Below are positions 49,791 to 57,829 of a stretch of 64,000 nt of DNA, one piece after another. The stretch comes from Holophagaceae bacterium (GTDB taxonomy: Bacteria; Acidobacteriota; Holophagae; Holophagales; Holophagaceae). The position numbers and the translations under genes were made by a program. The stretch lies in the NCBI GenBank assembly GCA_016720465.1, contig JADKKO010000004.1, positions 868,001-932,000 of the forward strand, read 5' to 3'. Position 1 is the stretch's first letter; every line of letters starts with the position of its first letter. The notes beneath the pieces were generated by a model. That model was not told where the DNA came from. It ran no database searches and saw only the letters and a program-made list of their open reading frames with translations.

Positions 49791-50084
49791 TTATTCATCA
49801 TAGTCGTCCATGCGGAGATCGCCGGGATCCACGCCTTCGGCCCGGGCGGCGCCGATGCCCAGGCTCTCGTCGAAGCCCTCTTCGGCCGCGGCTTCCGGCT
49901 CGGGTTCGGTGCCCAGATCATCCTCGATCACATGGACCTGCTTGTCCTTCTTCACCACTTTCAGTTTGGTGGGGGCGTCCTTCTGGTTCGACCCGCACTT
50001 CGGACATATCGCTTCGGGTTTGCGGAAGTCGTAGAACTTCGTCGCGCACGAGAAGCAGGTGAATTTTTTCCCCAGATTAGACAT
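49791..50084 (-). CDS. FYDLN-acid (TIGR02300-like) zinc-ribbon protein
   Basis: The 97-residue product begins LGKKFTCFSCATKFYDFRKP and continues ICPKCGSNQ, giving a two-CxxC zinc ribbon. The C-terminal half is acidic (EPEPEAAAEEGFDE, DLRMDDYDE). This layout is the TIGR02300/FYDLN-acid family, of unknown function. It is 168 bp downstream of the large unknown gene on the same strand. Confidence 0.85.
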   Translation of the reverse strand: MSNLGKKFTCFSCATKFYDFRKPEAICPKCGSNQKDAPTKLKVVKKDKQVHVIEDDLGTEPEPEAAAEEGFDESLGIGAARAEGVDPGDLRMDDYDE

Positions 50085-50251
50085 GCGTCGCCCTCGAAAC
50101 CAAGGTCCAGGGTTTACCAGATCCTTGCGGTCTTGTCACCACCAGAACTTTACGCAAGTCCCCACCCTGTGGCTTTTTACTAATGAAACCTAGCTCTTGC
50201 AGCGCTTGGGGAAAGAGCTCAAGGATCTCGAAACCAAACCGGATGGCCCTG

Positions 50252-51511
50252 TCACGACCAAGGCGCGGGGCCGAGTTTGGAGGGAATGCCCTCGCATAAT
50301 TGGGCCTGGACCGTCTGGATGAAAATCCTGTGCTGCTGTTCGGTGGGCTCGCCGAAGCGGTCGATGAAGGTGGCCCTGGACCGCTCCAGTTCATCCCGCA
50401 GGAGCGAATACAGGTTTCCCTGCTGGCGGCCCTGGGCGACTTTTTGAGGGAAGTAGAGTTCGATGTCGCCCACCAGAACGCGGGCAAGGCGCTCAGCGGT
50501 GGCCCGGATCTTGGGATCCAGGGCGGGGCCCGCTTCGATGGGCTCGGGCACCTGCTGGGTGGGCATGGAAGAGGGCGCGATGGCGGCCGGCAGGGCGATG
50601 GGAGCGGCTGGAGCCGGCGGAGCCGCGGGGGTGAAGGAGGGTGGCTGCGCCGGGGGTTTCAACGCCGCGGGAATCTGCATCTGCATGGTGGGGGCCGCGT
50701 GGCCCGCCGGCAGGCCGATGGGGGGCAGGGGTGTCGGCGGCGCGAGGGGCGGCGGAGCTTGCGGCGCGGCCGCCGCTGGTGGCGCGGGTCTGGGCGCGGG
50801 CGCGAGGGTGGGCATCGGACCGGTGGCTTTCAGCGGGCCGGTGCCGGGTTTGTCTTCGTCCTTCGGACCCGCCAGGAAGGCCAAGGCCGCTTCGGCGGAA
50901 CGCACCAGCGCGCGGACGTGTTGAGGATTGTCCAAGGTGCGCCGCAGACCGCTGTCTGCCAGGACCAGGGCCACGGTCTTGCGCTTGAGCCGGATGGGGT
51001 GGATCCGCACATCGGCCGAGGTGAGGCCGGACAGGGGGCGGATGAGGGCGAGGTAGGCCTCTCCAGCCTGCTGGACCACCGGCAACTGGCCGGAAATCAG
51101 GGCCTCCAACTCCGGCGGCGGCACCACGGGCGTCCCGGGCTTGGCGGATTCCCCGTCGAAACCCCTGAAAGCGTAGAGGCTGGCGATCCCTTGCTTGATG
51201 ATGAACAGGGCGCTGCGGTCCGCGAAGGGGCGCAGGCCGTCCAGCAGCTTGTGGAGCACTTCGGCCTGGCTCGGAGCGTTGTCCAGGAGATCCAGGGCCG
51301 CTCCCAATTCCGGATCCGAGGTGACCACTGGCGAGGGGGCGGGAGCTGCGGGGGGGACGGCGGCCAACAATTCCTTGGCCAGCGCATCGTCAGGCTGGAG
51401 GCGGCCCAGACCTTCCTCCCAGGTCATCATCACTTGTTCCAGAAGCGCCTGATGGCGCTCATGGAGCCAGGTCAGCAGGATCTGCTTCAGCGCGTCGGAA
51501 GGCTGCGGCAT
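50252..51511 (-). CDS. Unknown protein with GAF-like domain, Pro/Ala linker and conserved C-terminal helical domain
   Basis: The 419-residue product has an N-terminal helix region and a GAF-like domain (about 60-220: SALFIIKQGIASLYAFRGF, KTVALVLADSGLRRTL). A low-complexity Pro/Ala/Met linker runs from about 225 to 330. The C-terminal helical domain is RATAERLARVLVGDIELYFPQKVAQGRQQGNLYSLLRDELERSRATF in context, a sequence style I associate with acidobacterial signalling proteins. No catalytic motif is seen. It may be a scaffold or receiver in the adjacent signalling cluster. Confidence 0.7.
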   Translation of the reverse strand: MPQPSDALKQILLTWLHERHQALLEQVMMTWEEGLGRLQPDDALAKELLAAVPPAAPAPSPVVTSDPELGAALDLLDNAPSQAEVLHKLLDGLRPFADRSALFIIKQGIASLYAFRGFDGESAKPGTPVVPPPELEALISGQLPVVQQAGEAYLALIRPLSGLTSADVRIHPIRLKRKTVALVLADSGLRRTLDNPQHVRALVRSAEAALAFLAGPKDEDKPGTGPLKATGPMPTLAPAPRPAPPAAAAPQAPPPLAPPTPLPPIGLPAGHAAPTMQMQIPAALKPPAQPPSFTPAAPPAPAAPIALPAAIAPSSMPTQQVPEPIEAGPALDPKIRATAERLARVLVGDIELYFPQKVAQGRQQGNLYSLLRDELERSRATFIDRFGEPTEQQHRIFIQTVQAQLCEGIPSKLGPAPWS

Positions 51512-51613
51512 GTCGGACTCATCAGGAGGTTGGGTAATTACGATAGCGGAATTGGACCAGGAAGCGGGAGCAGATGCTTGGTAGGATGATCAGACCCTCT
51601 TTGGAGCCCTAGA

Positions 51614-51967
51614 ATGACCGATCTTTCCATCCAGGTGCGTGATGCGGGCTGCGCCTCGGTGGTGGAGCCATCCGGGTTCATCAACGCCCACACCGTACGC
51701 CAGTTCGAAGGCGCCCTCGAAACCCTCGTCCAGGCGGGCCGGTACACGATCCTGCTGAACTGCCGGGAGCTGAACTACATCAGTTCCGCGGGCCTGGGCG
51801 CCATCATGGGGCTCATCGAGACCGTGAGGGAGAACAAGGGCGACATCCTGCTCTGCAACCTGCAGGAAAACGTCTTCGCCATTTTCGACACGCTAGGCTT
51901 CACCCAGCTCTACCGGGTTTTTCCTTCCGAGGAAGACGCCCTGGCTTCCATCACGGAGCAGGCCTGA
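51614..51967 (+). CDS. STAS-domain anti-sigma factor antagonist
   Basis: The 117-residue product resembles SpoIIAA/RsbV. The phosphorylatable serine (57/58) lies in LNYISSAGLGAIMGLIE. In the unphosphorylated state such proteins bind the anti-sigma kinase and free a sigma factor. The stop shares one base with the next start (TGATG), encoding the kinase partner, so the pair is a translation-coupled partner-switching unit. The sigma factor itself is not in the window. Confidence 0.93.
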   Translation: MTDLSIQVRDAGCASVVEPSGFINAHTVRQFEGALETLVQAGRYTILLNCRELNYISSAGLGAIMGLIETVRENKGDILLCNLQENVFAIFDTLGFTQLYRVFPSEEDALASITEQA

Positions 51968-52410
51968 TGTCGCCCTCCCCAGCCATGCGGATGGAAAAGT
52001 CGGATTTCCGGCTCACCATTCCCAGCCAGACCCGCTACCTGAACCTGGTGACGGGATTGGCCAAGCGCGCGTCGCAATTGGCCGGCATGGACGACTCCAC
52101 CGCCGCCAAGGTCTCCATCGCCGTGGATGAAGCGGTCACCAACATCATCATGCATGCCTACGGCGGGGAAGAGGACCATTCCGTGGAACTGGACCTGCGC
52201 TTCACGGACACGGCCCTGGAAATCCATATGTGGCACACGGGGGTGGGCCTCCGGGGCAACCAGATCGTGCTGCCGGACCCGAAAGAGTATGTGAAGCATC
52301 CCCGGAAAGGCGGCCTGGGGCTGCTGCTCATGAGCCGGTTCATGGACGAAGTGCGCTTCAGCGAAGAAAAAGGCCGGAGCGAGTGCTGCATGATCAAGAA
52401 CATTGCCTAG
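51967..52410 (+). CDS. Anti-sigma regulatory kinase (RsbW/SpoIIAB-like)
   Basis: The 147-residue GHKL ATPase has the N box in VSIAVDEAVTNIIMHAYGG, a D-box-like WHTGVG region and RKGGLGLLLMSRFMDEV. It should bind a sigma factor or other target and phosphorylate the preceding STAS protein. It is overlapped by the next gene by 8 bp. Confidence 0.92.
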   Translation: MSPSPAMRMEKSDFRLTIPSQTRYLNLVTGLAKRASQLAGMDDSTAAKVSIAVDEAVTNIIMHAYGGEEDHSVELDLRFTDTALEIHMWHTGVGLRGNQIVLPDPKEYVKHPRKGGLGLLLMSRFMDEVRFSEEKGRSECCMIKNIA

Positions 52411-54037
52411 TCCTGAACCGTTCGTGGCCCCTGAGAATCCCATCAATCCGTTCGACCGCCTCCGGGAACTCTCGCTGCGGATTCCGGAAGGCGCCAGCGA
52501 GCTGCTGCCCTTGGTGGATTTCCTGGAAGCCTTTCCGGAGCAGGTCACCGAAGAGGCCCTGGTCCATCTCGTGGGCGTCACGGCCCTGGGCATCGCCAAA
52601 GCCAGCCAGGGCGGCCTCTGGGATGGCTACACCTGGATTTTCCTGAGAGGCTCGGCGCCGGCCTTTCCCACCAATCCGGGCAAGGGCTGGATCAGCCTGC
52701 CTTGGACCCATGCCGATGACATCTACGGCCACTTGGTGCTCAGGACTCCGACCGCGCCGGCGGCCCTGGAACTGTTGCTTTCCATCTCCGCGCCGCTGCT
52801 GGCGTGGCGGCGGGCCGAGGCCCTGCGGAGCGATCAGAACCGGGCCCTGGCCCTGCAACTGGCGCGGCTCAACACCGTGTACGACTTGACCCGGTCCCTG
52901 GGCGAAGTGAACACCAAGCCGGACCTCATCCGCCTGATGGCATCCACGATCATGGGCGAGTTCCGGATTCCCCGCATGCTCGTGCTGGATGCGGATGGCG
53001 GCGTGCTGCTCAACAAGGGCCTGGGAGTCCTGCCGGTCCAGCTCTCCGGCACCGCCCTCCAGTCTGTGCTTTCGGAAAAAGCCCTGGTCCACGCCATCGA
53101 GATCCTGGACCAGGCCCACAGCCACGGCTTCGCCTACGCCGCGGAACCCACCGTGGGCCGCCTGAGCGAAGAAGATGAAGTCTTCCTGCAGACCCTGCTG
53201 AACCTCACTTCCAGCCAGCTCACCAGCCTGGATCTCCGGGAAAGCCAGGTGCTCACCCTGAAGATGGAAAAGGACCTGGATCTGGCCCGCAATATCCAGC
53301 GCCAGATCCTGCCCCAGGTGCTGCCGGAGCTCGACGGCTGGGAGTGCGCCGGGGCGAATCTTCCCTTCCAGGCGGTGGGCGGGGACCTCTACGATGTGTG
53401 GATGGCCGTGGATCCGGTGGGTTCCGTGGAGGCCGAAGCCGAGAGGCTGCACATCGCCGTGGGCGATATCTCAGGCAAGGGCCTGCCGGCCTCGCTGATG
53501 ATGACGCAGCTTTCCACCTACCTCCGCGCCCGGGCCGACCGCCGCGTGAAGAACTGGGGGCGGCTCGCCAACCGGTTGAACGTGCGCATGAACCAGGTGC
53601 GGGACCGCAACCGCTACACCACCCTTTTCGCCGGCAGCCTCAATCCCGAGACGGGTGATCTGCGCTACGTGAACGGTGGCCACAACCCGCCGCTGCTGGT
53701 TCCCGCCGACGGCGGATCGGCCATCCGCCTGAGCCCCACGGGGCCCATGGTGGGCCTGCTGCCCAATGCCACCTTCGGCGAAGGCCGCGCCCGCATGGAT
53801 CCGGGCGATGTGCTCGTGATCTTCACCGATGGCCTGGTGGAGGCGGAGAATCCCGCCACCGGCGAAGACCTGGGCGAGCAGGCCATCATCGACGTGGTGC
53901 GCGGCCACCAGGGCAGCAGCGCGGATGATATTTTCGAGCAGATCCTCGTGGCCACCTTCAAACACCTGGGCGACGGCGGATTCAAGGACGACGTGACGCT
54001 GGTCGTGGTGAAGCGGGTGGGTGAAGGGGACCGCTAG
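52403..54037 (+). CDS. SpoIIE-type PP2C phosphatase with GAF domain
   Basis: The 544-residue product has an N-terminal region, a GAF domain (about 140-280), a coiled link (SQVLTLKMEKDLDLARNIQ) and a C-terminal PP2C/SpoIIE domain (AVGGDLYDVWMAVD, GDISGKGLPASLMMTQ, VIFTDGLVEAENPATGE). It should dephosphorylate the STAS antagonist and so activate the sigma pathway in response to a GAF ligand. I start it at TTG 52403, 8 bp inside the upstream gene; a GTG at 52424 is possible. The three genes form one module. Confidence 0.9.
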   Translation: MPSPEPFVAPENPINPFDRLRELSLRIPEGASELLPLVDFLEAFPEQVTEEALVHLVGVTALGIAKASQGGLWDGYTWIFLRGSAPAFPTNPGKGWISLPWTHADDIYGHLVLRTPTAPAALELLLSISAPLLAWRRAEALRSDQNRALALQLARLNTVYDLTRSLGEVNTKPDLIRLMASTIMGEFRIPRMLVLDADGGVLLNKGLGVLPVQLSGTALQSVLSEKALVHAIEILDQAHSHGFAYAAEPTVGRLSEEDEVFLQTLLNLTSSQLTSLDLRESQVLTLKMEKDLDLARNIQRQILPQVLPELDGWECAGANLPFQAVGGDLYDVWMAVDPVGSVEAEAERLHIAVGDISGKGLPASLMMTQLSTYLRARADRRVKNWGRLANRLNVRMNQVRDRNRYTTLFAGSLNPETGDLRYVNGGHNPPLLVPADGGSAIRLSPTGPMVGLLPNATFGEGRARMDPGDVLVIFTDGLVEAENPATGEDLGEQAIIDVVRGHQGSSADDIFEQILVATFKHLGDGGFKDDVTLVVVKRVGEGDR

Positions 54038-54116
54038 GCTCCAGGCCGCGAGCACGCACCGCTCCAGGAATATGGGCCCCCGGACTTCGGCTGTAAAATG
54101 TTTCCGGAGCGCCTCC

Positions 54117-54959
54117 ATGAACCAGTTCAAGACGCTATTCCTCATCGCCGGGCTCACGGGATTGCTGGTATGGATCGGCGACATGCTGTATCCCGGAGGC
54201 CAGGGCCTGCTCATGGCGCTGGCCATTGCGGTGGTGATGAATTTCGTCAGTTATTTCTACTCCGACAGGATCGTGCTGGCTTCCTATGGCGCGAAGATCC
54301 TCGAACAGCAAGACGCCCCGGATCTCTACCTGCTGGTATCGCGCATCGCCCAGAGGGCGAACCTCCCCATGCCGCGCCTGGCGCTAGTCGAGGACGACAC
54401 GCCCAATGCGTTCGCCACGGGCCGCAACCCCGAACATGCCGTGGTGGCGGTGACGACGGGGATGCTCCAACTCCTCAACGATGCCGAGCTGGAAGGCGTG
54501 CTGGCCCACGAACTGGGCCATGTGGCGCATCGCGACATCCTCATCAGCTCCCTCGCCTCGGTGCTGGTGCAGGCCATCATGTTCCTGTCGCGCATGGCCA
54601 TGTGGGTGACGCCCCGCGATTCCGAAGGCCGCTCCAATCCGCTTGCGGGCCTGCTCATCGCCATCTTCGCCCCGCTGTCGGCCATGGTGCTGCAACTGGC
54701 GCTCAGCAGGTCCCGCGAATACCTGGCGGATGAATACTCCGCGCAGGTCACGGGCCGCCCCCTGGAGCTGGCCAACGCGCTGGAGCGCATTTCCGGACTC
54801 AACCAGATTCAACCGATGCGCGATGCCCAGCCCGCCACGGCCCACATGATGATCGTGAATCCCCTCCGCGGCGGCGGATTGATGAGCCTCTTCTCCACGC
54901 ATCCGCCCATCGAGGCGCGGATCGAGCGGCTTCGGGCGATGGCATCGGGAATGCGGTAA
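54117..54959 (+). CDS. htpX: HtpX-family membrane zinc metalloprotease
   Basis: HtpX degrades misfolded membrane proteins. The 280-residue product has two N-terminal membrane helices, the zinc motif GVLAHELGHVAHRDIL, two more helices and the third-ligand region SREYLADEYSAQVTGRP. The C-terminal STHPPIEARIERL is typical. The last 113 bp of the normal gene end are duplicated downstream around a structured element. The working copy ends MASGMR, while the duplicated copy would end MASGM with its own TGA, so the element supplied the present stop. Confidence 0.94.
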   Translation: MNQFKTLFLIAGLTGLLVWIGDMLYPGGQGLLMALAIAVVMNFVSYFYSDRIVLASYGAKILEQQDAPDLYLLVSRIAQRANLPMPRLALVEDDTPNAFATGRNPEHAVVAVTTGMLQLLNDAELEGVLAHELGHVAHRDILISSLASVLVQAIMFLSRMAMWVTPRDSEGRSNPLAGLLIAIFAPLSAMVLQLALSRSREYLADEYSAQVTGRPLELANALERISGLNQIQPMRDAQPATAHMMIVNPLRGGGLMSLFSTHPPIEARIERLRAMASGMR

Positions 54960-55181
54960 CTACTTTCGTCGCTCGGTGGGCCCTGACTACCCCCCGATCG
55001 CACAGTCCACTGGACTGTGCTCCCGCTCCCGCGGCGCCTTCGGCTTGCGATCGCGGAGGGGGCCCCGTCCCACATGATGATCGTGAATCCCCTCCGCGGC
55101 GGCGGATTGATGAGCCTCTTCTCCACGCATCCGCCCATCGAGGCGCGGATCGAGCGGCTTCGGGCGATGGCATCGGGAATG
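54841..55181. repeat. Structured element C inside a 113-bp duplication of the htpX end
   Basis: Segment 54841-54953 recurs exactly at 55069-55181. Between them is a core (54987-55071). Hairpin 1 has arms GCACAGTCC / GGACTGTGC and loop ACT (55000-55020). Hairpin 2 is CTCCCGC...GCGGAG, with a C-run (54990-54995) and a G-run (55058-55062) able to close it. It ends GGGGCCCCGTCCC at the duplicated htpX sequence. It shares long identical stretches with element A at 17421-17494. Confidence 0.87.
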
Positions 55182-55345
55182 TGAATTCGGCTATCAGCTA
55201 TCGGCTATGAGCTATGAGCCTCATTCGGATGCGGCCGGAGGCCGCGACTTTACTTATGGCGCGCCGGAGGCGCTTCCAGATCAGCTCATGGCTGATAGCC
55301 CGTAGCTGATAGCCCATTTCCCGCCCCTGGGCATAAACTAAACCC
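54960..55345. other. Repeat-filled region between htpX and surE
   Basis: These 386 bp hold structured element C, the duplicated htpX end and an inverted pair of 7-bp word arrays. I see no gene. Confidence 0.75.
55189..55316. repeat. Inverted pair of 7-bp word arrays (GCTATGA family)
   Basis: The left array (55189-55219) reads GCTATCA, GCTATCG, GCTATGA, GCTATGA. The right array (55283-55316) reads GCTCATG, GCTGATA, GCCCGTA, GCTGATA. The 63-bp spacer holds two small hairpins with GGA loops (GCGGCC/GGCCGC and GCGCC/GGCGC). Confidence 0.85.
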
Positions 55346-56104
55346 ATGCACAACCGGACCATCCTCATCACCAACGACGACGGGCTTTGGGCTCCTGGCC
55401 TCGAGCTTCTGGCGCGGGTGGCCGCCCGGTTCGGGCGGGTGGTGGCGGTGGCGCCGGACCGCAACCGTTCGGCGGTGTCCTCGGCGCTTTCCTTGCATGG
55501 AATCCTCCGCCTCCATCCCTTGGGTGAGGACCGCTACGCCTGCGACGGAACACCCGTGGATTGCGTGTTGCTGGGCGTCCGATCCGTGCTGGAGCGCGAG
55601 CCGGACTGGGTGCTTTCGGGGGTCAATTACGGCTTCAACCTGGGCGAGGACGTCTTTTATTCCGGCACCGTGGGCGCCGCCTTCGAAGGAGTCCTGCAGG
55701 GGTCGAAAGCGGCGGCCTTCTCGATGCATCCCAAGGCCGATCTTGCGGTGGTGGAGGTGTGGATCGAATCGTTCCTCCGCCACTGGGAGCAGATGGAGCT
55801 GGGGCCGAACCGGATCTGGAATCTCAACTTTCCCAAAGGAGAGCCCAAGGGATTCAAACTCTGCAACCAGGACAACCGCCAGTACCACAACCTGGTGGAG
55901 AAGCGCATCGATCCGCGCGGCACGCCCTACTACTGGATCGGCGGCGACGTGGGCCCCACCTATGCCCGGAGTCCCGGAAGCGATGCGGAGGCCGCGCTGG
56001 ACGGATGGGTGGCCGCGACCCCGCTGCGCATGGATCTGGCTTGCCCCGAAGTGCTCACCAAGGGCGAGGAATTCAACGCCGCCTTCAATGGGAATGGCGC
56101 ATGA
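55346..56104 (+). CDS. surE: 5'-nucleotidase SurE
   Basis: SurE is a metal-dependent nucleoside 5'/3'-monophosphate phosphatase. The 252-residue product starts ILITNDDGLWAPGLELLA (metal Asp pair) and has VAPDRNRSAVSSALSL, DGTPVDCVLLG and LSGVNYGFNLGEDVFYSGTV, GAAFEG, as in all SurE proteins. It heads a three-gene unit with acyP and apt, each overlapping the next by 4 bp. Confidence 0.96.
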   Translation: MHNRTILITNDDGLWAPGLELLARVAARFGRVVAVAPDRNRSAVSSALSLHGILRLHPLGEDRYACDGTPVDCVLLGVRSVLEREPDWVLSGVNYGFNLGEDVFYSGTVGAAFEGVLQGSKAAAFSMHPKADLAVVEVWIESFLRHWEQMELGPNRIWNLNFPKGEPKGFKLCNQDNRQYHNLVEKRIDPRGTPYYWIGGDVGPTYARSPGSDAEAALDGWVAATPLRMDLACPEVLTKGEEFNAAFNGNGA

Positions 56105-56373
56105 CTTTTGGTTTCCGGGCGAAGGGCCGGGTCCAGGGCGTGGGCTACCGCGCCTTCGTGATACGGCAGGCGCGGGCCCGGAATATCGTCGGGTGGGTGC
56201 GCAACGAGGCTGATGGCTCCGTGGCCGGCCAGGCCAGCGGCGACGCCTCGGATCTCGCCCTTTTCCGCAGCCTTCTGTGCAAGGGTCCGGCCTGGGCTTT
56301 CGTGGAGTCACTGGACTGGGAACCCCTGAATGAGGGAGAATCCCTTCCCACTTCTTTCGAGATTCGATCATGA
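56101..56373 (+). CDS. acyP: Acylphosphatase
   Basis: The 90-residue enzyme hydrolyses acyl phosphates. RVQGVGYRAFVIRQA supplies the phosphate-binding loop and catalytic arginine, and GWVRNEADGSV the catalytic asparagine. The ATG overlaps the surE stop (ATGA). Confidence 0.93.
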   Translation: MTFGFRAKGRVQGVGYRAFVIRQARARNIVGWVRNEADGSVAGQASGDASDLALFRSLLCKGPAWAFVESLDWEPLNEGESLPTSFEIRS

Positions 56374-56888
56374 GCCTGGACTTCAAATCATTCGTGCGCG
56401 ACGTGCCGGACTTCCCCAAACCGGGCATCCTCTTCAGGGATATAACGCCCCTCTGGGCCGATCCGGCCGCCTTTGGCGAGGCCATCAAGGCCATGGCGTC
56501 GCCGATCCAGACCCTGAAGGCGACCCACGTCCTGGGGCTGGAATCCCGGGGGTTCATTTTCGGCGCGGCCCTGGCTAAAAACCTGGATCTGGGCTTCGTG
56601 CCCGCCCGCAAGCCCGGCAAACTTCCGATGCCCACGCTCCAGGAGAAGTACGGCCTCGAATACGGCATGGATGCCCTGGAGATCCACCTGGATGCCTTCA
56701 AGGCGGGGGATCGCGTCCTCATCGTGGACGATGTGCTGGCGACGGGCGGCACCGCCGCCGCGGCGCGGCGCCTCGTGGAGCGCACCGGAGCCCAGGCCCT
56801 GGCCCTCACCCTCTTCATCGAACTGACGTTCCTGTCAGGCCGCGAAAAGCTGAACGGCCTGCCGGTATTCAGTGTGTTGCGTTACTGA
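56370..56888 (+). CDS. apt: Adenine phosphoribosyltransferase
   Basis: Apt salvages adenine to AMP using PRPP. The 172-residue product has DFPKPGILFRDITPLW, VLGLESRGFIFGAALA and the PRPP loop VLIVDDVLATGGTAAAARRL. It overlaps acyP by 4 bp. With surE it forms a small nucleotide salvage unit. Confidence 0.96.
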   Translation: MSLDFKSFVRDVPDFPKPGILFRDITPLWADPAAFGEAIKAMASPIQTLKATHVLGLESRGFIFGAALAKNLDLGFVPARKPGKLPMPTLQEKYGLEYGMDALEIHLDAFKAGDRVLIVDDVLATGGTAAAARRLVERTGAQALALTLFIELTFLSGREKLNGLPVFSVLRY

Positions 56889-56901
56889 TGAAACGCGCCT
56901 G

Positions 56902-56994
56902 ATGCTCGGCAAGCTCCTGCTGGTGGTGCTCGCCTCCGCACTGCTCATATCGCCCTTCGCATTGCTCATCCGCCTGCGAAAGCCACGGCGATGA
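56902..56994 (+). CDS. Possible 30-residue single-helix membrane peptide
   Basis: An ATG at 56902 just after apt gives a 30-residue frame with one hydrophobic helix (LLLVVLASALLISPFALLI) and a basic end (RLRKPRR). Composition looks like a small membrane protein, but no ribosome-binding site or homologue can be checked. It could equally be chance. Confidence 0.25.
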   Translation: MLGKLLLVVLASALLISPFALLIRLRKPRR

Positions 56995-57058
56995 GCGAGG
57001 TCATACGCGGCCGCAGCGCCCGCGACAATACCCGCCACTTGACGCCCTGACAGTTAGA

Positions 57059-57077
57059 AACCATAATGGTTCCATTA
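57059..57077. promoter_or_regulatory. Palindromic operator before the toxin-antitoxin genes
   Basis: Two overlapping palindromes, AACCAT-A-ATGGTT (57059-57071) and TAATGG-TT-CCATTA (57064-57077), lie 16-34 bp upstream of the antitoxin start. This is the expected place for autoregulation by a ribbon-helix-helix antitoxin. Confidence 0.65.
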
Positions 57078-57092
57078 CGGTTGGAGCCGGAA

Positions 57093-57338
57093 ATGCCCAC
57101 AACGCTTACCCTGAAGAATATTCCGGATGAAGTATATGACCGGTTGAAACATTCGGCGGAAGCGCACCGCCGCAGCATGAACAGCGAAGCCATCGTGTGT
57201 CTGGAGGCGGTGTTGCTGCCGGCCAAGCTGACTCCCACTGAGTGGCTGGCGCGCGCGCGTGAGCTTCGAAGTGCATTGCAGCCGGGGAAGTTCCGGGCGC
57301 GCGACATTGATGCCCTGAAGCAGGAAGGGCGCCCATGA
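57093..57338 (+). CDS. FitA-like ribbon-helix-helix antitoxin
   Basis: The 81-residue protein starts TTLTLKNIPDEVYDRLKHSA, a strand-helix-helix DNA-binding motif like Arc and FitA, then HRRSMNSEAIVCLEAVL. The C-terminal tail should neutralise the toxin. It overlaps the toxin gene by 4 bp and has a palindromic site ahead. The start at 57093 fits the domain; an upstream in-frame ATG at 57066 would lie inside the operator. Confidence 0.87.
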   Translation: MPTTLTLKNIPDEVYDRLKHSAEAHRRSMNSEAIVCLEAVLLPAKLTPTEWLARARELRSALQPGKFRARDIDALKQEGRP

Positions 57339-57727
57339 TCGTGGTGGACTCCAATGTGCTGGCCTACCTGTACCTGCCAGGCGAATACACAGCGGCCGCC
57401 GAAGCGCTGCTCGAGCGCGACCCAGAGTGGGCCGCGCCGGTTCTTTGGCGGAGCGAATTGCGCAACATTTTAGCGGGTTGCATGCGACGGAAGTCGCTCA
57501 CCTTCCACCAAGCATGCAGCCTGCAGAGCGAGGCCGAAAAACTGCTTGCGGGAATGGAGTTCGAGGTTGACTCAGCAGCCGTGCTCGATCTGGTGAAAGA
57601 TAGTGATTGCTCCGCGTATGACTGCGAGTTCATCGCGCTGGCGATCAGGCTAAGGACCAAGCTCGTGACCATGGACAAGAAACTGCTGCGGGCATTCCCG
57701 ACACGCACGGTGGCGCTTTTCGCGTGA
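57335..57727 (+). CDS. VapC/FitB-like PIN-domain toxin
   Basis: The 130-residue PIN-domain protein has the acidic catalytic residues Asp5 (VVDSNVLAYLY), Glu41 (WRSELRN), Asp96 (SAYDCEFIALA) and Asp114 (VTMDKKLL). Such toxins cut RNA, often tRNA. It follows the antitoxin with an ATGA overlap. All four acidic residues are present, so activity is expected. Confidence 0.9.
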   Translation: MIVVDSNVLAYLYLPGEYTAAAEALLERDPEWAAPVLWRSELRNILAGCMRRKSLTFHQACSLQSEAEKLLAGMEFEVDSAAVLDLVKDSDCSAYDCEFIALAIRLRTKLVTMDKKLLRAFPTRTVALFA

Positions 57728-57829
57728 AAACGACGGAAGCGAGGGAGTCACGTCCCTGCGTCAGCTGAACACTTTTTCGACATTGGACAGCTCGTGACCG
57801 CGATGGCCATGGATTATTTATGTGTGGCA

